A DNA stretch of 64,000 bases from Chloroflexota bacterium (GCA_013112685.1 JABFGC010000002.1:1622902-1686901), one strand, 5' to 3'; numbered from the stretch's first letter, positions 8,724 to 18,916 are shown. Numbers and translations are program-made. The notes: a model not told the origin generated them from the letters alone.

Positions 8724-9401
8724 ATGAATTTTTCCAAATGGTTTATCACAACGATACTGCGCATCTACCTGCGGCTCACCACCCGGCTGGACGCGGCTGA
8801 ATTGAGCAAGGTCCCCATGCAGGGACCGTTGATCGTCATTTCGAATCACACGGGGCAAATCGAAGTGCCGTTTCTCGCCACGTTATTGCAGCCGCGCAAA
8901 ATCTCCGGCTGGGGAAAGGCGGAGGCATTCGATAACTGGTTCCTGCACTGGGTGTTCGGCGCGTGGGACCTGATCCCCGTCCGGCGCGGCGAGGCGGATA
9001 TGAAAGCGCTCAAAGACGCCCTGCGCGCGCTGGAAAACGGGTACATTTTCGGCGTCGCTCCCGAAGGGACGCGCAACAAAACCGGGCGGTCTGCGCGTGC
9101 CCACCCCGGCACGGTGATTTTGGTGGCGCGCTCCGGCGCGCCGATTCTGCCGGTGGCGCACTGGGGCGGCGAAGTGTTCCTCAAAAACCTGAAACGATTC
9201 AGACGCACCGATTTTCACGTCCGCGTGGGCGAGCCGTTCAAGATTCAAGTGGACGGCAGGGTCACTGCGGAGATGCGCCAGGAAATCGTGGATGAGATGA
9301 TGGTTCGAATCGCTTCGATGCTTCCCGAAGAATATCGCGGGGAATATTCGGACATTAACAAATACTCACAAAAATTCTTAGTAACTCACCTTACGCAGTA
9401 A
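8724..9401 (+). CDS. plsC: 1-acyl-sn-glycerol-3-phosphate acyltransferase (PlsC family)
   Basis: 225 residues. Acyltransferase motif I reads SNHTGQIEVPFL (about residue 38), which gives HX4E rather than the usual HX4D. Motif III is intact as APEGTRNKTG (about 112), and the motif IV-like PVAHWGG follows. Likely transfers an acyl chain to lysophosphatidate, consistent with the kinase gene just upstream. The Asp-to-Glu change in the catalytic dyad is conservative but unusual. The last codons (THLTQ and stop) lie inside the left terminal repeat of an intergenic element at 9383. Confidence 0.85.
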   Translation: MNFSKWFITTILRIYLRLTTRLDAAELSKVPMQGPLIVISNHTGQIEVPFLATLLQPRKISGWGKAEAFDNWFLHWVFGAWDLIPVRRGEADMKALKDALRALENGYIFGVAPEGTRNKTGRSARAHPGTVILVARSGAPILPVAHWGGEVFLKNLKRFRRTDFHVRVGEPFKIQVDGRVTAEMRQEIVDEMMVRIASMLPEEYRGEYSDINKYSQKFLVTHLTQ

Positions 9402-9507
9402 ACCGCCAAGACGCCATGTCGCCAAGTTTTTTTACGCCTTTTACTCTTCTCTTGGCGTTCTTGGCGCCTTGGCGGTAAGAAAAGGGCTTAACTGCGTAAC
9501 GTCAGTT
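9383..9507. repeat. terminal-inverted-repeat element copy A1
   Basis: Left end aactcaccttacgcagt (9383-9399) pairs with right end actgcgtaacgtcagtt (9491-9507); 15 of 17 positions match. The interior (9401-9478) is itself an inverted repeat made of accgccaag / cttggcggt units. Copies A2 and A3 share the ends but not the interior. Confidence 0.7.
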
Positions 9508-9613
9508 AGTAAACCTTTAATTCGTGGTACTTTGGTACCCCCCGCCTTTCAGGGCTGAAAGCAAAATCGAAGCCGCAACGATTTAAAATGCAGTCCTGGA
9601 AAGGAGCAAAAAG

Positions 9614-10450
9614 ATGAAAAAGATTCTTACCATCCTATTGCTTGCGGCGGTATTACTGACCGCATCCACCGGCGTCGCGTTCGCCCGGGAACCCGCCCCG
9701 ATCACCGGCACGATCCAGTCCATCGAACTGCAAACCGACCCGGAGACCGGCGAGACCATTGTGGCTGTCACCTTATTGGACTCCACCGGGACGACCCAAA
9801 CGGTCCATCTCAGCCCGGAGACGGCGGAATCTCTCGGATTGGTGACGATTGACCCGACTACCGGTGAAATCGCCGTCAACGAGTCCGCGCTCAACACCGA
9901 GGTTACCATTGACCCCTCGCAGATCATCCCAGAGCCTCCCGTCGAGGAGCCGGAGAAGGAACACCCGGTGGGCTCGGCGCTGGGAGATTTCTTCAGCGGC
10001 CTGCTTGGCGTTGACTATGAGACCATCATGGAATATCACGAGAACGGATTCGGTTTCGGCGTGATTGCCCAGGCATTATGGCTGACCAGCCAGATAGACG
10101 GCGACACCTCCACATTTACCGCCCTGCTGGATGCCAAACAAAGCGGCGATTACAGCGGCATCATCCTCGCGGACGGTTCCACGCCGGATAACTGGGGCGA
10201 CGTGGTCAAATCGTTGAAGAAGGGCGAGAACCTCGGCAGTGTCATGTCTGGCAAGGCTGAGAATTCCACGGGAGAACCTGCTGACGTTCAGAAGGAAAAA
10301 GGAAACAGCAACGGGAACAACGGTCAGGGCAACGGACAGGGTAATGGGCAGGGGAACAGTGGAAATCAGGGTAACGGTCAGGAAAACCGGGACAAGGGCA
10401 GGGACAAGGACAAAGACGACGATAAAGGCAAGGACAAGAACAAGCCGTAA
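9614..10450 (+). CDS. secreted protein with NGQG-rich tail
   Basis: 278 residues. Good RBS (ggaaaggag) and an N-terminal signal peptide MKKILTILLLAAVLLTAS with cleavage probably after VAFA. A beta-rich domain follows (residues ~26-100, ITGTIQSIELQTDPETGE), then a helical GLLGVDYETIMEYHENGFGFG segment, then a C-terminal low-complexity tail of NGNNGQGNGQG repeats ending in Lys/Asp repeats (KDKDDDKGKDKNK). I do not recognise a family. The tail resembles surface-exposed or ice/polysaccharide-contact linkers, but no function is assigned. It is flanked by a terminal-repeat element upstream and a terminator downstream. Confidence 0.75.
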   Translation: MKKILTILLLAAVLLTASTGVAFAREPAPITGTIQSIELQTDPETGETIVAVTLLDSTGTTQTVHLSPETAESLGLVTIDPTTGEIAVNESALNTEVTIDPSQIIPEPPVEEPEKEHPVGSALGDFFSGLLGVDYETIMEYHENGFGFGVIAQALWLTSQIDGDTSTFTALLDAKQSGDYSGIILADGSTPDNWGDVVKSLKKGENLGSVMSGKAENSTGEPADVQKEKGNSNGNNGQGNGQGNGQGNSGNQGNGQENRDKGRDKDKDDDKGKDKNKP

Positions 10451-10457
10451 CAGACGA

Positions 10458-10480
10458 AGAGCCAGCGAGATGCTGGCTCT
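10458..10480. terminator. bidirectional terminator
   Basis: 9-bp stem agagccagc / gctggctct with a 5-nt loop (gagat) between convergent genes, followed by ttcctt. Confidence 0.7.
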
Positions 10481-10483
10481 TCC

Positions 10484-10912
10484 TTATAATTTCATCTGAT
10501 AGGCGTTGGTTTCCCGCTTTTTGAATCCCATTTTCAAATACAGGCTGTTCGCCGCCACCCGCGCCGGGTTGGACGTGAGCGCGATGTTCGACGCGCCCTT
10601 TTCCTTCGCAATCTCGATTGCCTTTTGCATCAAGGCTTCGCCGATCCCCTGCCCGCGCGCGGAGAGGTCCACGATGACGTCTTCGATGACGGAGCGGATG
10701 CCGGTCGGCACGCGGTAGACAGCCAGGCTCAGGGCGCCGACGATCTCTCCGCTGGCGTTGCGGGCAGCCAACAGCGTGGAAGAAGCGTCCTGGACGAGAG
10801 CCGCCAAATCGTCCGGGGAGGGAGGCGGGTTGTTCGAGGTCAGTTGAGGGATCAGGCGTTGGAACGCTTCGTACAGTTCCTCATCTGCACGGGTGACGAT
10901 TTCAATTTGCAT
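10484..10912 (-). CDS. GNAT-family N-acetyltransferase
   Basis: 142 residues. The acetyl-CoA pyrophosphate-binding loop is RGQGIGEALM (Q/RxxGxG/A motif, about residue 84), preceded by the IEDVIVDLSA beta strand and followed by the MGFKKRETNAYQ C-terminal motif. Substrate unknown. Its start overlaps the stop of the upstream phosphatidylcholine-synthase-like gene by 11 nt, so the two are co-transcribed. Confidence 0.85.
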   Translation of the reverse strand: MQIEIVTRADEELYEAFQRLIPQLTSNNPPPSPDDLAALVQDASSTLLAARNASGEIVGALSLAVYRVPTGIRSVIEDVIVDLSARGQGIGEALMQKAIEIAKEKGASNIALTSNPARVAANSLYLKMGFKKRETNAYQMKL

Positions 10913-11630
10913 GGGTCTTCTTTTTGGGAATCACGCTCAGGACGAGATAATATCCGACGTAAACCAGGGAAACCCAAACCACCCACCCCGGCTGGTTGGG
11001 GTACATCAGCAAACCCCAGATGCCGATCGCGCCGTAGAGATAGGTGAGCGCGAGCGTGAGCCGCCGCAGGTAACTGTTGCGGCTGGGATAGATATATTTG
11101 ATGGGAACGAACACCAGGACGTTGAACAGGATCAAAAAGCCGAAGTTCACCCAGGGCGGCAGGTTCATCAACAGCATGTAGAGCGCGGCGACGTTCCAAT
11201 AGGAGGGAAAGCCCTTGAAATGATTATCGGCGGTCTTCGCGTCGGTCTGGGTGAATTGATATGTCGACGTGAGCAGGATCAGGCACGCCGTAAGCAGGCG
11301 AACCGGTTCTGGAACAATATCCGCCTTGACGATGAAGACGGCAGGCACCAGCACGTAGTTGAGATAATCGAGGATGTTGTCGAGCAGCGCGCCGTCAATA
11401 CCGTCCGCGTATTTCTTCACGTCCGCCCAGCGCGCGAGCATCCCGTCGAAGCCGTCCACCAGCATCGAGACGATCATCCAGACGATCATCATTTTGTAAT
11501 CGCCTTCGAAGACGGCGAGGATGGCAAGCAAGCCCCACACCGCGCCGGTGGCGGTGAAAAGGTGAACGCCAAATGCGGCGGCGACACGCAGGGGATTCGG
11601 CTTGGGTTCGGAAATTGCAGAGGTGGGCAT
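10902..11630 (-). CDS. pcs: phosphatidylcholine synthase-like CDP-alcohol phosphatidyltransferase
   Basis: About 242 residues with eight or so membrane helices. The CDP-alcohol phosphotransferase signature is of the Pcs type: DGFDGMLARWADVKKYADG, then IDGALLDNILDYLNY. This lacks the Gly of the general motif at one position but matches the Pcs variant (VDGxDGxLAR ... DGALLDxxxDYL). Pcs condenses CDP-diacylglycerol with choline. I choose the ATG at 11630 (MPTSAIS) because aaagga lies 6 nt before it; the ATG at 11636 sits directly on the RBS. Another alcohol substrate is possible. Confidence 0.72.
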   Translation of the reverse strand: MPTSAISEPKPNPLRVAAAFGVHLFTATGAVWGLLAILAVFEGDYKMMIVWMIVSMLVDGFDGMLARWADVKKYADGIDGALLDNILDYLNYVLVPAVFIVKADIVPEPVRLLTACLILLTSTYQFTQTDAKTADNHFKGFPSYWNVAALYMLLMNLPPWVNFGFLILFNVLVFVPIKYIYPSRNSYLRRLTLALTYLYGAIGIWGLLMYPNQPGWVVWVSLVYVGYYLVLSVIPKKKTHAN

Positions 11631-11690
11631 GGTCATTCCTTTGGGAGTTTTCCGTACTAACACCGCCGATTATAAAAGGAAACAACTTGC

Positions 11691-11728
11691 ACAGACCTGA
11701 CAGGTTTTTAAAAACCTGTCAGGTCTGT
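11691..11728. repeat. 38-bp perfect palindrome
   Basis: Arms of 19 nt (acagacctgacaggttttt and its complement) with no loop, between the divergent pcs and ROCO1 genes. Similar arms of the form gacc..agg/cct..ggtc occur at 15187-15217 and 62459-62491. Confidence 0.7.
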
Positions 11729-11791
11729 TGAATGGAGTAAAATACGGTCAACAAGCCGGTTTTGCAGGGAACCCAGACAAGGACGGACAAG

Positions 11792-14700
11792 ATGAGCCAG
11801 ACGCCCGTAGAGATTGCCCTTGAACGCATACGACAAGCCGCCGAAAGCGGAGCAGAAACGCTCGACCTGAAAGAATTGGGTTTGAAACGCCTGCCGGATG
11901 AATTGTGGGGATTGACACACCTAAAGGAATTACACCTGCAGCAAAATGAACTTTCTGAAATCCCCGGGGATATTGCGAGACTCGTCAACCTCATTTCGCT
12001 CAACCTGTCGAATGATTTTTTTCAGTTATTCTCGAACAACCCCGCAATAGAATCGCCAGCCTGCCTAAAGAGATCGCTCAACTCCAAAACCTCACTTCTC
12101 TGAACCTTTCCGACAACGGACTCGCCAGCCTGCCTCAAGAGATCGCTCAACTCCAAAACCTCTCCCAACTTGACCTTTCCGGCAACGGACTCGCCAGCCT
12201 GCCCTCCGAGATTGCTCAACTCCAAAACCTCACCTCACTTTACCTTTACTCGAACCAACTCGCCAGCCTGCCTAAAGAGATCGCTCAACTCCAACACCTT
12301 ACCTCACTGAACCTTTCCCGCAACCGACTCGCCAGCCTGCCTAAAGAGATCGCTCAACTCCAAAACCTCACCCAACTTGACCTTTCCGGCAACGGACTCG
12401 CCAGCCTGCCGCCCGAGATCGTTCAATTCCATAACCTCACCTCACTGGACCTTTCCTCGAACGGACTCGCCAGCCTGCCGCCCGAGATCGTTCAACTCCA
12501 TAACCTCACCTCACTGGACCTTTCCTCGAACGGACTCGCCAGCCTGCCTAAAGAGATCGCTCAACTCCAAAACCTCACCTCACTAAATCTTTTCAATAAC
12601 CAACTCGCCAGCCTGCCTAAAGAGATCGCCCAACTCCAAAACCTCACCACACTTGACCTTTCCCGTAACCAACTCGCCAGCCTGCCGCCCGAGATCGTTC
12701 AACTCCAAAACCTCACCTCACTTTACCTTTACTCGAACCAACTCGCCAGCCTGCCGCCCGAGATCGTTCAACTCCAAAACCTCACCTCACTTTACCTTTT
12801 CAATAACCAACTCGCCAGCCTGCCGCCCGAGATCGTTCAACTCCAAAACCTCACCACACTGGACCTTTCCGGCAACGGACTCGCCAGCCTGCCGCCCGAG
12901 ATCGTTAACTTACGTTTTTTGAGCAGGATCAATGTACGTGGAAACCCGTTGGAGATCGCAATTCCTGCCAAATGGCTGGGCGACGACGAAATAAGTAAAG
13001 TTTTAGGCAGCAACCATGCACAAGAAATCATCACGTACTATAAGCAAATGAACGAAGAGGGCGGCCGCCCCTTGGGGGAGGCGCGCGTACTGGTGGTGGG
13101 AGAAGCAGATGGCGGCAAGACCAAACTGCTGCGCGCCCTTTTATACGGCGAATACGGTGAAAAATTCAAGGATGCCCGCGACCCCACCGATGGGATCGAA
13201 GTCAATACGCTTGATTCCGAAGGGATAAGGCTGCGCCTGTGGGATTTTGGCGGGCAGGAGATCATGCACGCCACGCACCGCTTCTTCCTCTCCCGCCGCT
13301 GCGTGTATGTGCTGGTGGCGGATTCCACCCGCGACAGCAACTACAACGAGGAAAAGATCGAATACTGGCTCGAGTTGTTGAAATTCTTCGGCGGGGATTC
13401 GCCCGTCCTGCTGGTCGCCAGCAAGGTGGAAAATTTTTCGCTCAACGTGAACGAACGCGGCTTGCAGGAGAAATACCCCAACCTCGTTCCAATCCCGGCA
13501 ATTCGAACGTCAGCCAAAACAGGCGCAGGCATCGAAGAATTGCGTCGCGCCATTTTTGAACAGGTTGGATCCCTGCAGAGCGTCAATGTCATGCTGCCGC
13601 GCACTTTCCTTTCCGTCAAAGACGCGTTGGAGGAATTGAAAAGCAGTCAAAAGGTGAAGGTCATCGAGGATGCCGTCTACCGTCGTTTGTGCGAGGAAAA
13701 TGACATTACAGAAGAAGAACGTCAGAACACCCTTTTGCATCTGCTGCACGACATGGGCGTGGTCTTGCATTATGAAGACGACCGTTTGAGCGACTTCGGT
13801 ATTCTCAACCCCGATTGGGCGACGGGCGGCGTGTATAAGGTGGTGAACAGTCCGCAAATCAAAGAGTCGCATGGCAAGTTTAGCCTGGCGCAACTCAAAA
13901 CAATCCTGGCGGATGAGGAGATGTACCCCGCGTCCATGCGCCGCCGGATCGTGGACTTGATGAAAAAGTTCGGAACTGACCTATGAACTGCCTTTGGAAC
14001 AAGATATGTTCATCCTGCCAAGCGCCCTGCCGGTCAACCAGCCAGAGCTGATCGGATGGGATGAACCTGCCATGACCTTCGAATATCGTTACCCCGTCCT
14101 GCAAGCAGGTGTCCTGCATCGTTTTGTCGTCGCCGTACACGACCTAATCCTTGATAATCTGGTCTGGTACAGCGGCGCAGTCATCGCCAAAGGGGAAAAT
14201 ACGGCGCTCGTCAAAGCCGATACGCGCGCAAAACGGGTGACGATCAAAGTAAAAGGAGCGGAAGAAACCCGCAAGGAATTTCTCTACTTCATCCGCCTTC
14301 AATTCGAGCGCATCCACGGCGAGGAAATCAAACCCGAAGGGTTCATCTACCCGCCGCACTGCCCGAACCTGCCCTTGCCGTATGAAAAGATCAAGAAATT
14401 CTTGAAAGCGGGCACCACTACGCTGGATGAAATCTACGAAGATAAACCGGTCAAGATCAACCTGCGCGAACTGCTGGATGGTTTCATCACTTCCGAGGAA
14501 CGGCGCAAGGATGAGGAAAAAGAAAAACTGGAAGCCAGGCAGAAAGGCCCGGACAAAGAAGACAAAAGCGGCGATACCTATATCACTAACAATATCTCAT
14601 TGCGAGACTTGGAAGGCGGCAACATCATCCTTGGCGAAGGTCACCACGTCAATCAGTCTATCCAGAATAGTTTCAACGCCTTTCCGGCTGACGTTCGAAA

Positions 14701-14944
14701 TGCGCTCGCAGATTTGATGAAAGCCGCCGAAACCCTGCTGCAACAGGTGGAAGAATCCGAACATAAGGATGAAATACGGGAAGAGTTGGAAAGTTTGCAA
14801 AGCGAGGCTAAAAAATCCAAGCCGAAGAAGGACAGGGTCAAGGTCACAGTGGAGAGCCTCGCTCAAGCCGCCAGAAACCTGAACGAGATCGGCAAGCCCG
14901 TCCTTGAACTTGCTGTTTCGGTTATCAAGTTGATCAATAACTGA
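11792..14944 (+). CDS. ROCO1: LRR-Roc-COR GTPase receptor-like protein (two frameshifts)
   Basis: About 1050 residues after correcting a missing T at ~12016-12022 and an extra G at ~13971 (TTCGGAACTG for TTCGAACTG). Order: N-terminal helix and two or three LRRs; 13 near-identical 23-residue LRRs (LASLPKEIAQLQNLTSLNLS type); Roc GTPase with P-loop GEADGGKTKL, switch DFGGQEIMHATH and an SKVE in place of NKxD; then a COR-type region (LNPDWATGGVYKVVN, YPVLQAGVLHRFVV). The C-terminus has an acidic linker, the motif GGNIILGEGHHVNQSIQ, and a ~90-residue helical domain. Homologous to ROCO3 from the switch region on. Ligand and output unknown; bacterial ROCO proteins are dimeric GTPases. Confidence 0.85.
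12049..12939 (+). repeat. 69-bp tandem array encoding 13 LRRs in ROCO1
   Basis: Thirteen units of 69 bp, each coding 23 residues, differ at few bases (for example agcctgcctaaagagatcgc versus agcctgccgcccgagatcgt). Two unit classes, KEIAQLQ and PEIVQLQ, alternate in blocks, consistent with recent duplication and unequal exchange. Confidence 0.9.
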
Positions 14945-15075
14945 TGTTACGCGGTAGGGGCGACCCATCCATGTTTTTGCAAAATGTCTGGCGCAGGGCG
15001 ACCCTTTCATGCAGATTGGCTGCCTGTTTTGCCCAAGCGGGTCGCCCCTACGACGAAATTGCGTAAGGTGAGTTA
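14938..15075. repeat. terminal-inverted-repeat element copy A2
   Basis: Left taactgatgttacgcggt, right gcgtaaggtgagtta (15061-15075). The interior is a different palindrome (taggggcgaccc ... gggtcgccccta). The left end contains the ROCO1 stop codon (TGA 14942-14944). Confidence 0.7.
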
Positions 15076-15077
15076 AT

Positions 15078-15167
15078 AACTCATGTTACGCGGTTCCATC
15101 TCCCTCACCCCTTCACCCCTCTCCCAGTGGGAGAGGGGACGGGGGTGAGGGTGCGTAAGGTGAGTTA
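15078..15167. repeat. terminal-inverted-repeat element copy A3
   Basis: Left aactcatgttacgcggt (15078-15094), right gcgtaaggtgagtta (15153-15167), 2 bp after A2. The interior is the cccctctccc / gggagagggg palindrome (15116-15138) also found at 36941, 43265 and 46966. Confidence 0.7.
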
Positions 15168-15186
15168 ATAATTTGCCGTAATAGCA

Positions 15187-15217
15187 GACCTCCGAGATTT
15201 TTGAAACCTCGGAGGTC
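15187..15217. terminator. palindrome downstream of ileS, possible terminator
   Basis: 10-bp arms gacctccgag / ctcggaggtc, 11-nt loop. On the minus strand it follows ileS by about 35 nt but lacks a long U-run. A tgatcactgatcactg microsatellite lies between it and the ileS stop. Confidence 0.45.
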
Positions 15218-15249
15218 CGATCACTGATCACTGGCTACTGATTACTAGA

Positions 15250-18200
15250 TCACTGGCTCTTCACCAATCCCACCTTCACCTTGTCACCCTCAAACTCATC
15301 TTCCACCACAGAAGCATTCGCAGGCGCGGCGGCAAAGGACAGTTTGACCGTCAGCGTTTCGGCTTTGATGTAATCCACATGTGCTTCAATTGCAGAATTT
15401 AAACCTGCGCTGGCTTCGACGAACAGTTCGATCCGGTCGGCGACATCGAGATTGGCGGTCTTGCGCAAATCCTGCACGCGGCGGATGAATTCGCGCGCCA
15501 AGCCCTCGGCGGCGAGTTCGGGCGTCAGGTCGGTGACCAGCGCGGCGACGTACGCGCCATCTTCTGCGACGGCAAACCCCGCCCTGGCTTGGGCTTTGAC
15601 CTCCACTTCTTCAGCGAGGATATCGAACGCTTCGCCTCCCGCCTTGACCTTGAGCGGGCTGCCGGATTGCAGAGTCCGCGCCGCTTCTTCGGCGTCCATG
15701 GCGAGGATCGCCTTTTGAATGGCGGGGAACTTATTGCCGTATTTTTGTCCCGGCTGCTTGGGCGGCGGCTTGACCGCGTGCGAGACCGCCTCGGTGGAGG
15801 CATCCAATAGGCGGACTTTTTTCACGTTCAGTTCGTCCGCGATGACATCCACGTTCTTCATCAAGGCGCTTGCGCTCGGCGGGATTCCCGACCGAGAAGG
15901 CGGCTTCCGCCAGCGGCTGGCGGACTTTGCGGTTCGCCTTCTGACGCGCCGAGTGACCGAGCGAGACCAGTTTCATCACCAATTCCATTTCGCGGTTGAG
16001 CGCCTGGTCAATGAACTCTTCCATCACCTGGGGCCACTCGGCAAGGTGAACCGACTCAGGCGCGGTCTCATCCACCGAGCGGACGAGGTTCTGGTACAAC
16101 TCCTCCGCCATGTATGGCATGGCAGGCGCGATGAGTTTGGCAACGGTGGTCAGCGCGGTGTACAGCGTGGAGTATGCGGCTTGTTTATCCGCGCCGGATT
16201 CGTTCTTCCAGAAGCGGCGGCGCGAACGGCGCACATACCAGGTGGAAAGGTTCTCCACGAATTTTTCCACCGGGCGGGTGGCGTTGGTCACGTCGTATTC
16301 GTCGTAGGCTTTGGTCACATCGCGCACCAGCACGTTCAACTCGGAGAGCAGCCAGCGGTCCAGTTCGTTGGTCGTGGCGGTGACGGTCAGTCCCTGCGGC
16401 TTGTCGAGGTTGGCGTAAGTCACGAAGAACGAATACACATTCCACAGCGTAAGCGTAAAACTGCGGATGACCTCCCCAACCAGATCGGAGGAGAAGCGGC
16501 GTTCCTGTCCCGGCGGCGAGGCGGTGTAGAGATACCAGCGCAGCGCGTCCGCGCCGTGTTCGTTGATCACATCCCAGGGCTGGACGATGTTGCCCAGCGA
16601 CTTGGACATCTTGCGTCCCTCGGCATCCTGGATGTGCCCGAGGCAGATGACGTTCTTGAACGAAACCTTGTCGTTGAGCAGGGTCGAGATAGCATGGAGG
16701 GAGTAGAACCAGCCGCGCGTCTGGTCAACGGCTTCGCAGATGTAATCGGCGGGATACTGCGCTTCGAACTTGTCCTGGTTCTCGAACGGGTAATGCCATT
16801 GGGCGTAGGGCATCGCGCCCGAGTCGAACCACACGTCAATCAGGTCCTTGACGCGCGTCATTTTTCCGCCGCATTGCTCACATTTCCAAAACACGTTGTC
16901 CACGTGCGGGCGGTGCAGATCCAATTCGGACAAATCCTTTCCAGTTTTTTCGGAAAGTTCCTTCACCGAGCCGATGCACTCGCGGTGTTTACAGTCGTCG
17001 CATTCCCAAACCGGCAGAGGCGTGCCCCAATAACGCTCGCGGCTGAGCGACCAGTCAATGTTGTTTTCGAGCCAGTTGCCAAAGCGTCCGTTCCTGATGT
17101 GGTCGGGGACCCAGTTGATGGTCTTGTTCAACTCGACCAGGCGGTCGCGTTTGGCGCTGGTGCGGATGTACCACGACTCGCGCGCATAATACAACAACGG
17201 TGTGTGACAACGCCAGCAGAAGGGATAGGTATGCACGAGCGTCCCAGCGCGGAACAGCAGCCCCCGCGCATCGAGGTCTTTGACGATTTGCGGGTCGGCA
17301 TCCTTGACGAAGACCCCGCGCCAAGGCTTGATCTCTGCCACGAATGTGCCGTCCGGCTGGACGGTGAGGAGGATGGGCAGGTCGTACTGCTTCGCCATTT
17401 CCATATCCTCCGCGCCGAAGGCGGGCGCCTGATGCACGAGACCGGAGCCGTCTTCCGTGGTGACGAAATCGCCCAGCACAACGTAGTAGGCGGGTTTGTC
17501 CACGGTCATGAAGGTGAAGAGCGGCTGGTACCTGACGCCCTTCAGTTTTTTGCCTTTGAAGGTTTCCAGCACCTTGACTTCTTCATCCTTGAAAATCTTT
17601 TCGACCAGGTTTTTGGCAAGGATGAGTTTTTCCTTCGTGCCGTTGTTGTCGCGCTCCACCGTGACGTAGTCCACGTCGGGATGCGCGGCAACCGCCACGT
17701 TGGCAGGCGGCGTCCACGGGGTGGTCGTCCATACCAGCAGGGAGGTATCGGGCTTGCCCACCAGCGGCATACGGACAAAGATCGAAGGGTCGGTCGCGTC
17801 GTCGTAACCGAGTGCAACTTCATGGTCGGAGAGAGGCGTGCCGCAGCGCGGACAATACGGCACGACTTTGTATCCCTTGAAGAGCAGGTCTTTATCCCAG
17901 AAATTTTTCAGAATCCACCAGACCGATTCGATGTAATCGTTGGTGTAGGTCACGTAGGCTTCTTCGAGGTCAACCCAGAAGGCGATGCGCTCGGTGAGGC
18001 GTTCCCAATCCTGAATGTAGGTGAAGACGGACTTCTTGCACAGTTCGTTGAATCTATCAATGCCATATTCTTCGATCTGCTGTTTGTTGGTGAAGCCGAG
18101 CTGCTTCTCCACTTCGATCTCCACAGGCAGGCCGTGCGTATCCCAGCCGCCGCGCCGCGAGACGTGATACCCGCGCATAATCTTGTAACGCGGGAACATA

Positions 18201-18397
18201 TCCTTGAAGGCGCGCGCCAACACGTGATGTACGCCGGGTTTGCCGTTGGCAGTGGGAGGACCTTCGTAGAAGACGTATTCGGGTCTCCCTTTTCTTTGCT
18301 CGACGGTCTTCCCGAAGATGTTCTGTTTCTTCCACATCTTGAGGACATTGTCCTCCATCGCGGGCACATCGAGTTTTGGATTGACAGGTTTGAACAT
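15250..18397 (-). CDS. ileS: isoleucyl-tRNA synthetase (frameshifted near C-terminus)
   Basis: About 1048 residues. Class I synthetase: HIGH motif as GVHHVLARAFKD near residue 56 (HHVL variant), the editing domain with TTPWTPPANVAVA, and KMSKS within GRKMSKSLGN near residue 600. The long form with an extended C-terminal region fits the IleS2 type. The frame breaks at about 15884, where GTCGGGAATCC most likely reads GTCGGAATCC; the protein then continues GIPPSASALMKN into the C-terminal domain ending DKVKVGLVKSQ. Charges tRNA-Ile and edits valine. Controlled by the T-box leader immediately upstream. Confidence 0.93.
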
Positions 18398-18492
18398 TCT
18401 TACTCCTGGTTGAAGGTGAAAGGTTGAAGGTGAAAGGTTGAAGATCGAAGATTTTAACCTGCGACCTTCAACTTACAACCTGCAACCTGCAT

Positions 18493-18833
18493 AAAACAAA
18501 AACTCTCGCCTCATACAGAGACGAGAGCAATGCTCACGCGGGACCACTCTGATTTCCCGCGAATGCGCGGGACGCTCATTGGACGACAACCATCGCCCTG
18601 TTCTGGTAACGAGGAACAACTTCGGCTCACTTACTTTCAACGACCACCAATTACTGATCACTGATCACTGATTACCAGTCACTGGTCATTGATTTCTGAT
18701 CGCGGCTCCGGGAGGATTTTCAACCGTCTAGGCGTATCCGCTTCACACTCGCCCTTCAACCTGCTCAGGGACCTTCGGACTCGCTGACCGTTTCGACGGG
18801 TTTACTCGTTCCCATCATTGCCTTTGCAATTGT
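18493..18833 (-). promoter_or_regulatory. T-box leader (tRNA-Ile-sensing) of ileS
   Basis: On the minus strand, in order: the stem I region with gatgggaacgagtaaa, a candidate specifier (gcgATCaga, an Ile codon), the T-box sequence agagtggtcccgcg (18537-18550), and an intrinsic terminator ctctcgtctc..gaggcgagag followed by tttttgtttt (18495-18527). Uncharged tRNA-Ile would pair with the T-box and prevent termination. A microsatellite (ctgatcactgatcactg-like, about 18653-18705) is inserted between stem I and the antiterminator. Confidence 0.85.
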
Positions 18834-18839
18834 GGTCGG

Positions 18840-18868
18840 ATTATACACACGGGAGAAGCAATCGGCAA
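18840..18868 (-). promoter_or_regulatory. promoter of the ileS T-box transcript
   Basis: Minus-strand TTGCCG (18868-18863), 17-nt spacer, TATAAT (18845-18840), ending just before the T-box leader. Confidence 0.7.
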
Positions 18869-18916
18869 GAGCGGGGCGTATCAAATTCATAACGCATTCA
18901 TCCCACCGAACTCGCA

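Noticed and set aside
12377..12922. Open frames in the LRR array coding repeats such as SPACRPRSFNSITSPH
   Set aside because: They are the same 69-bp units read in another frame; because the unit is a multiple of three, no stop appears in any copy.
15719..18427. A 902-codon open frame on the plus strand opposite ileS
   Set aside because: It mirrors the synthetase gene and has no family motif; the minus-strand frame is clearly IleS. High-GC codon usage leaves such antisense frames open.
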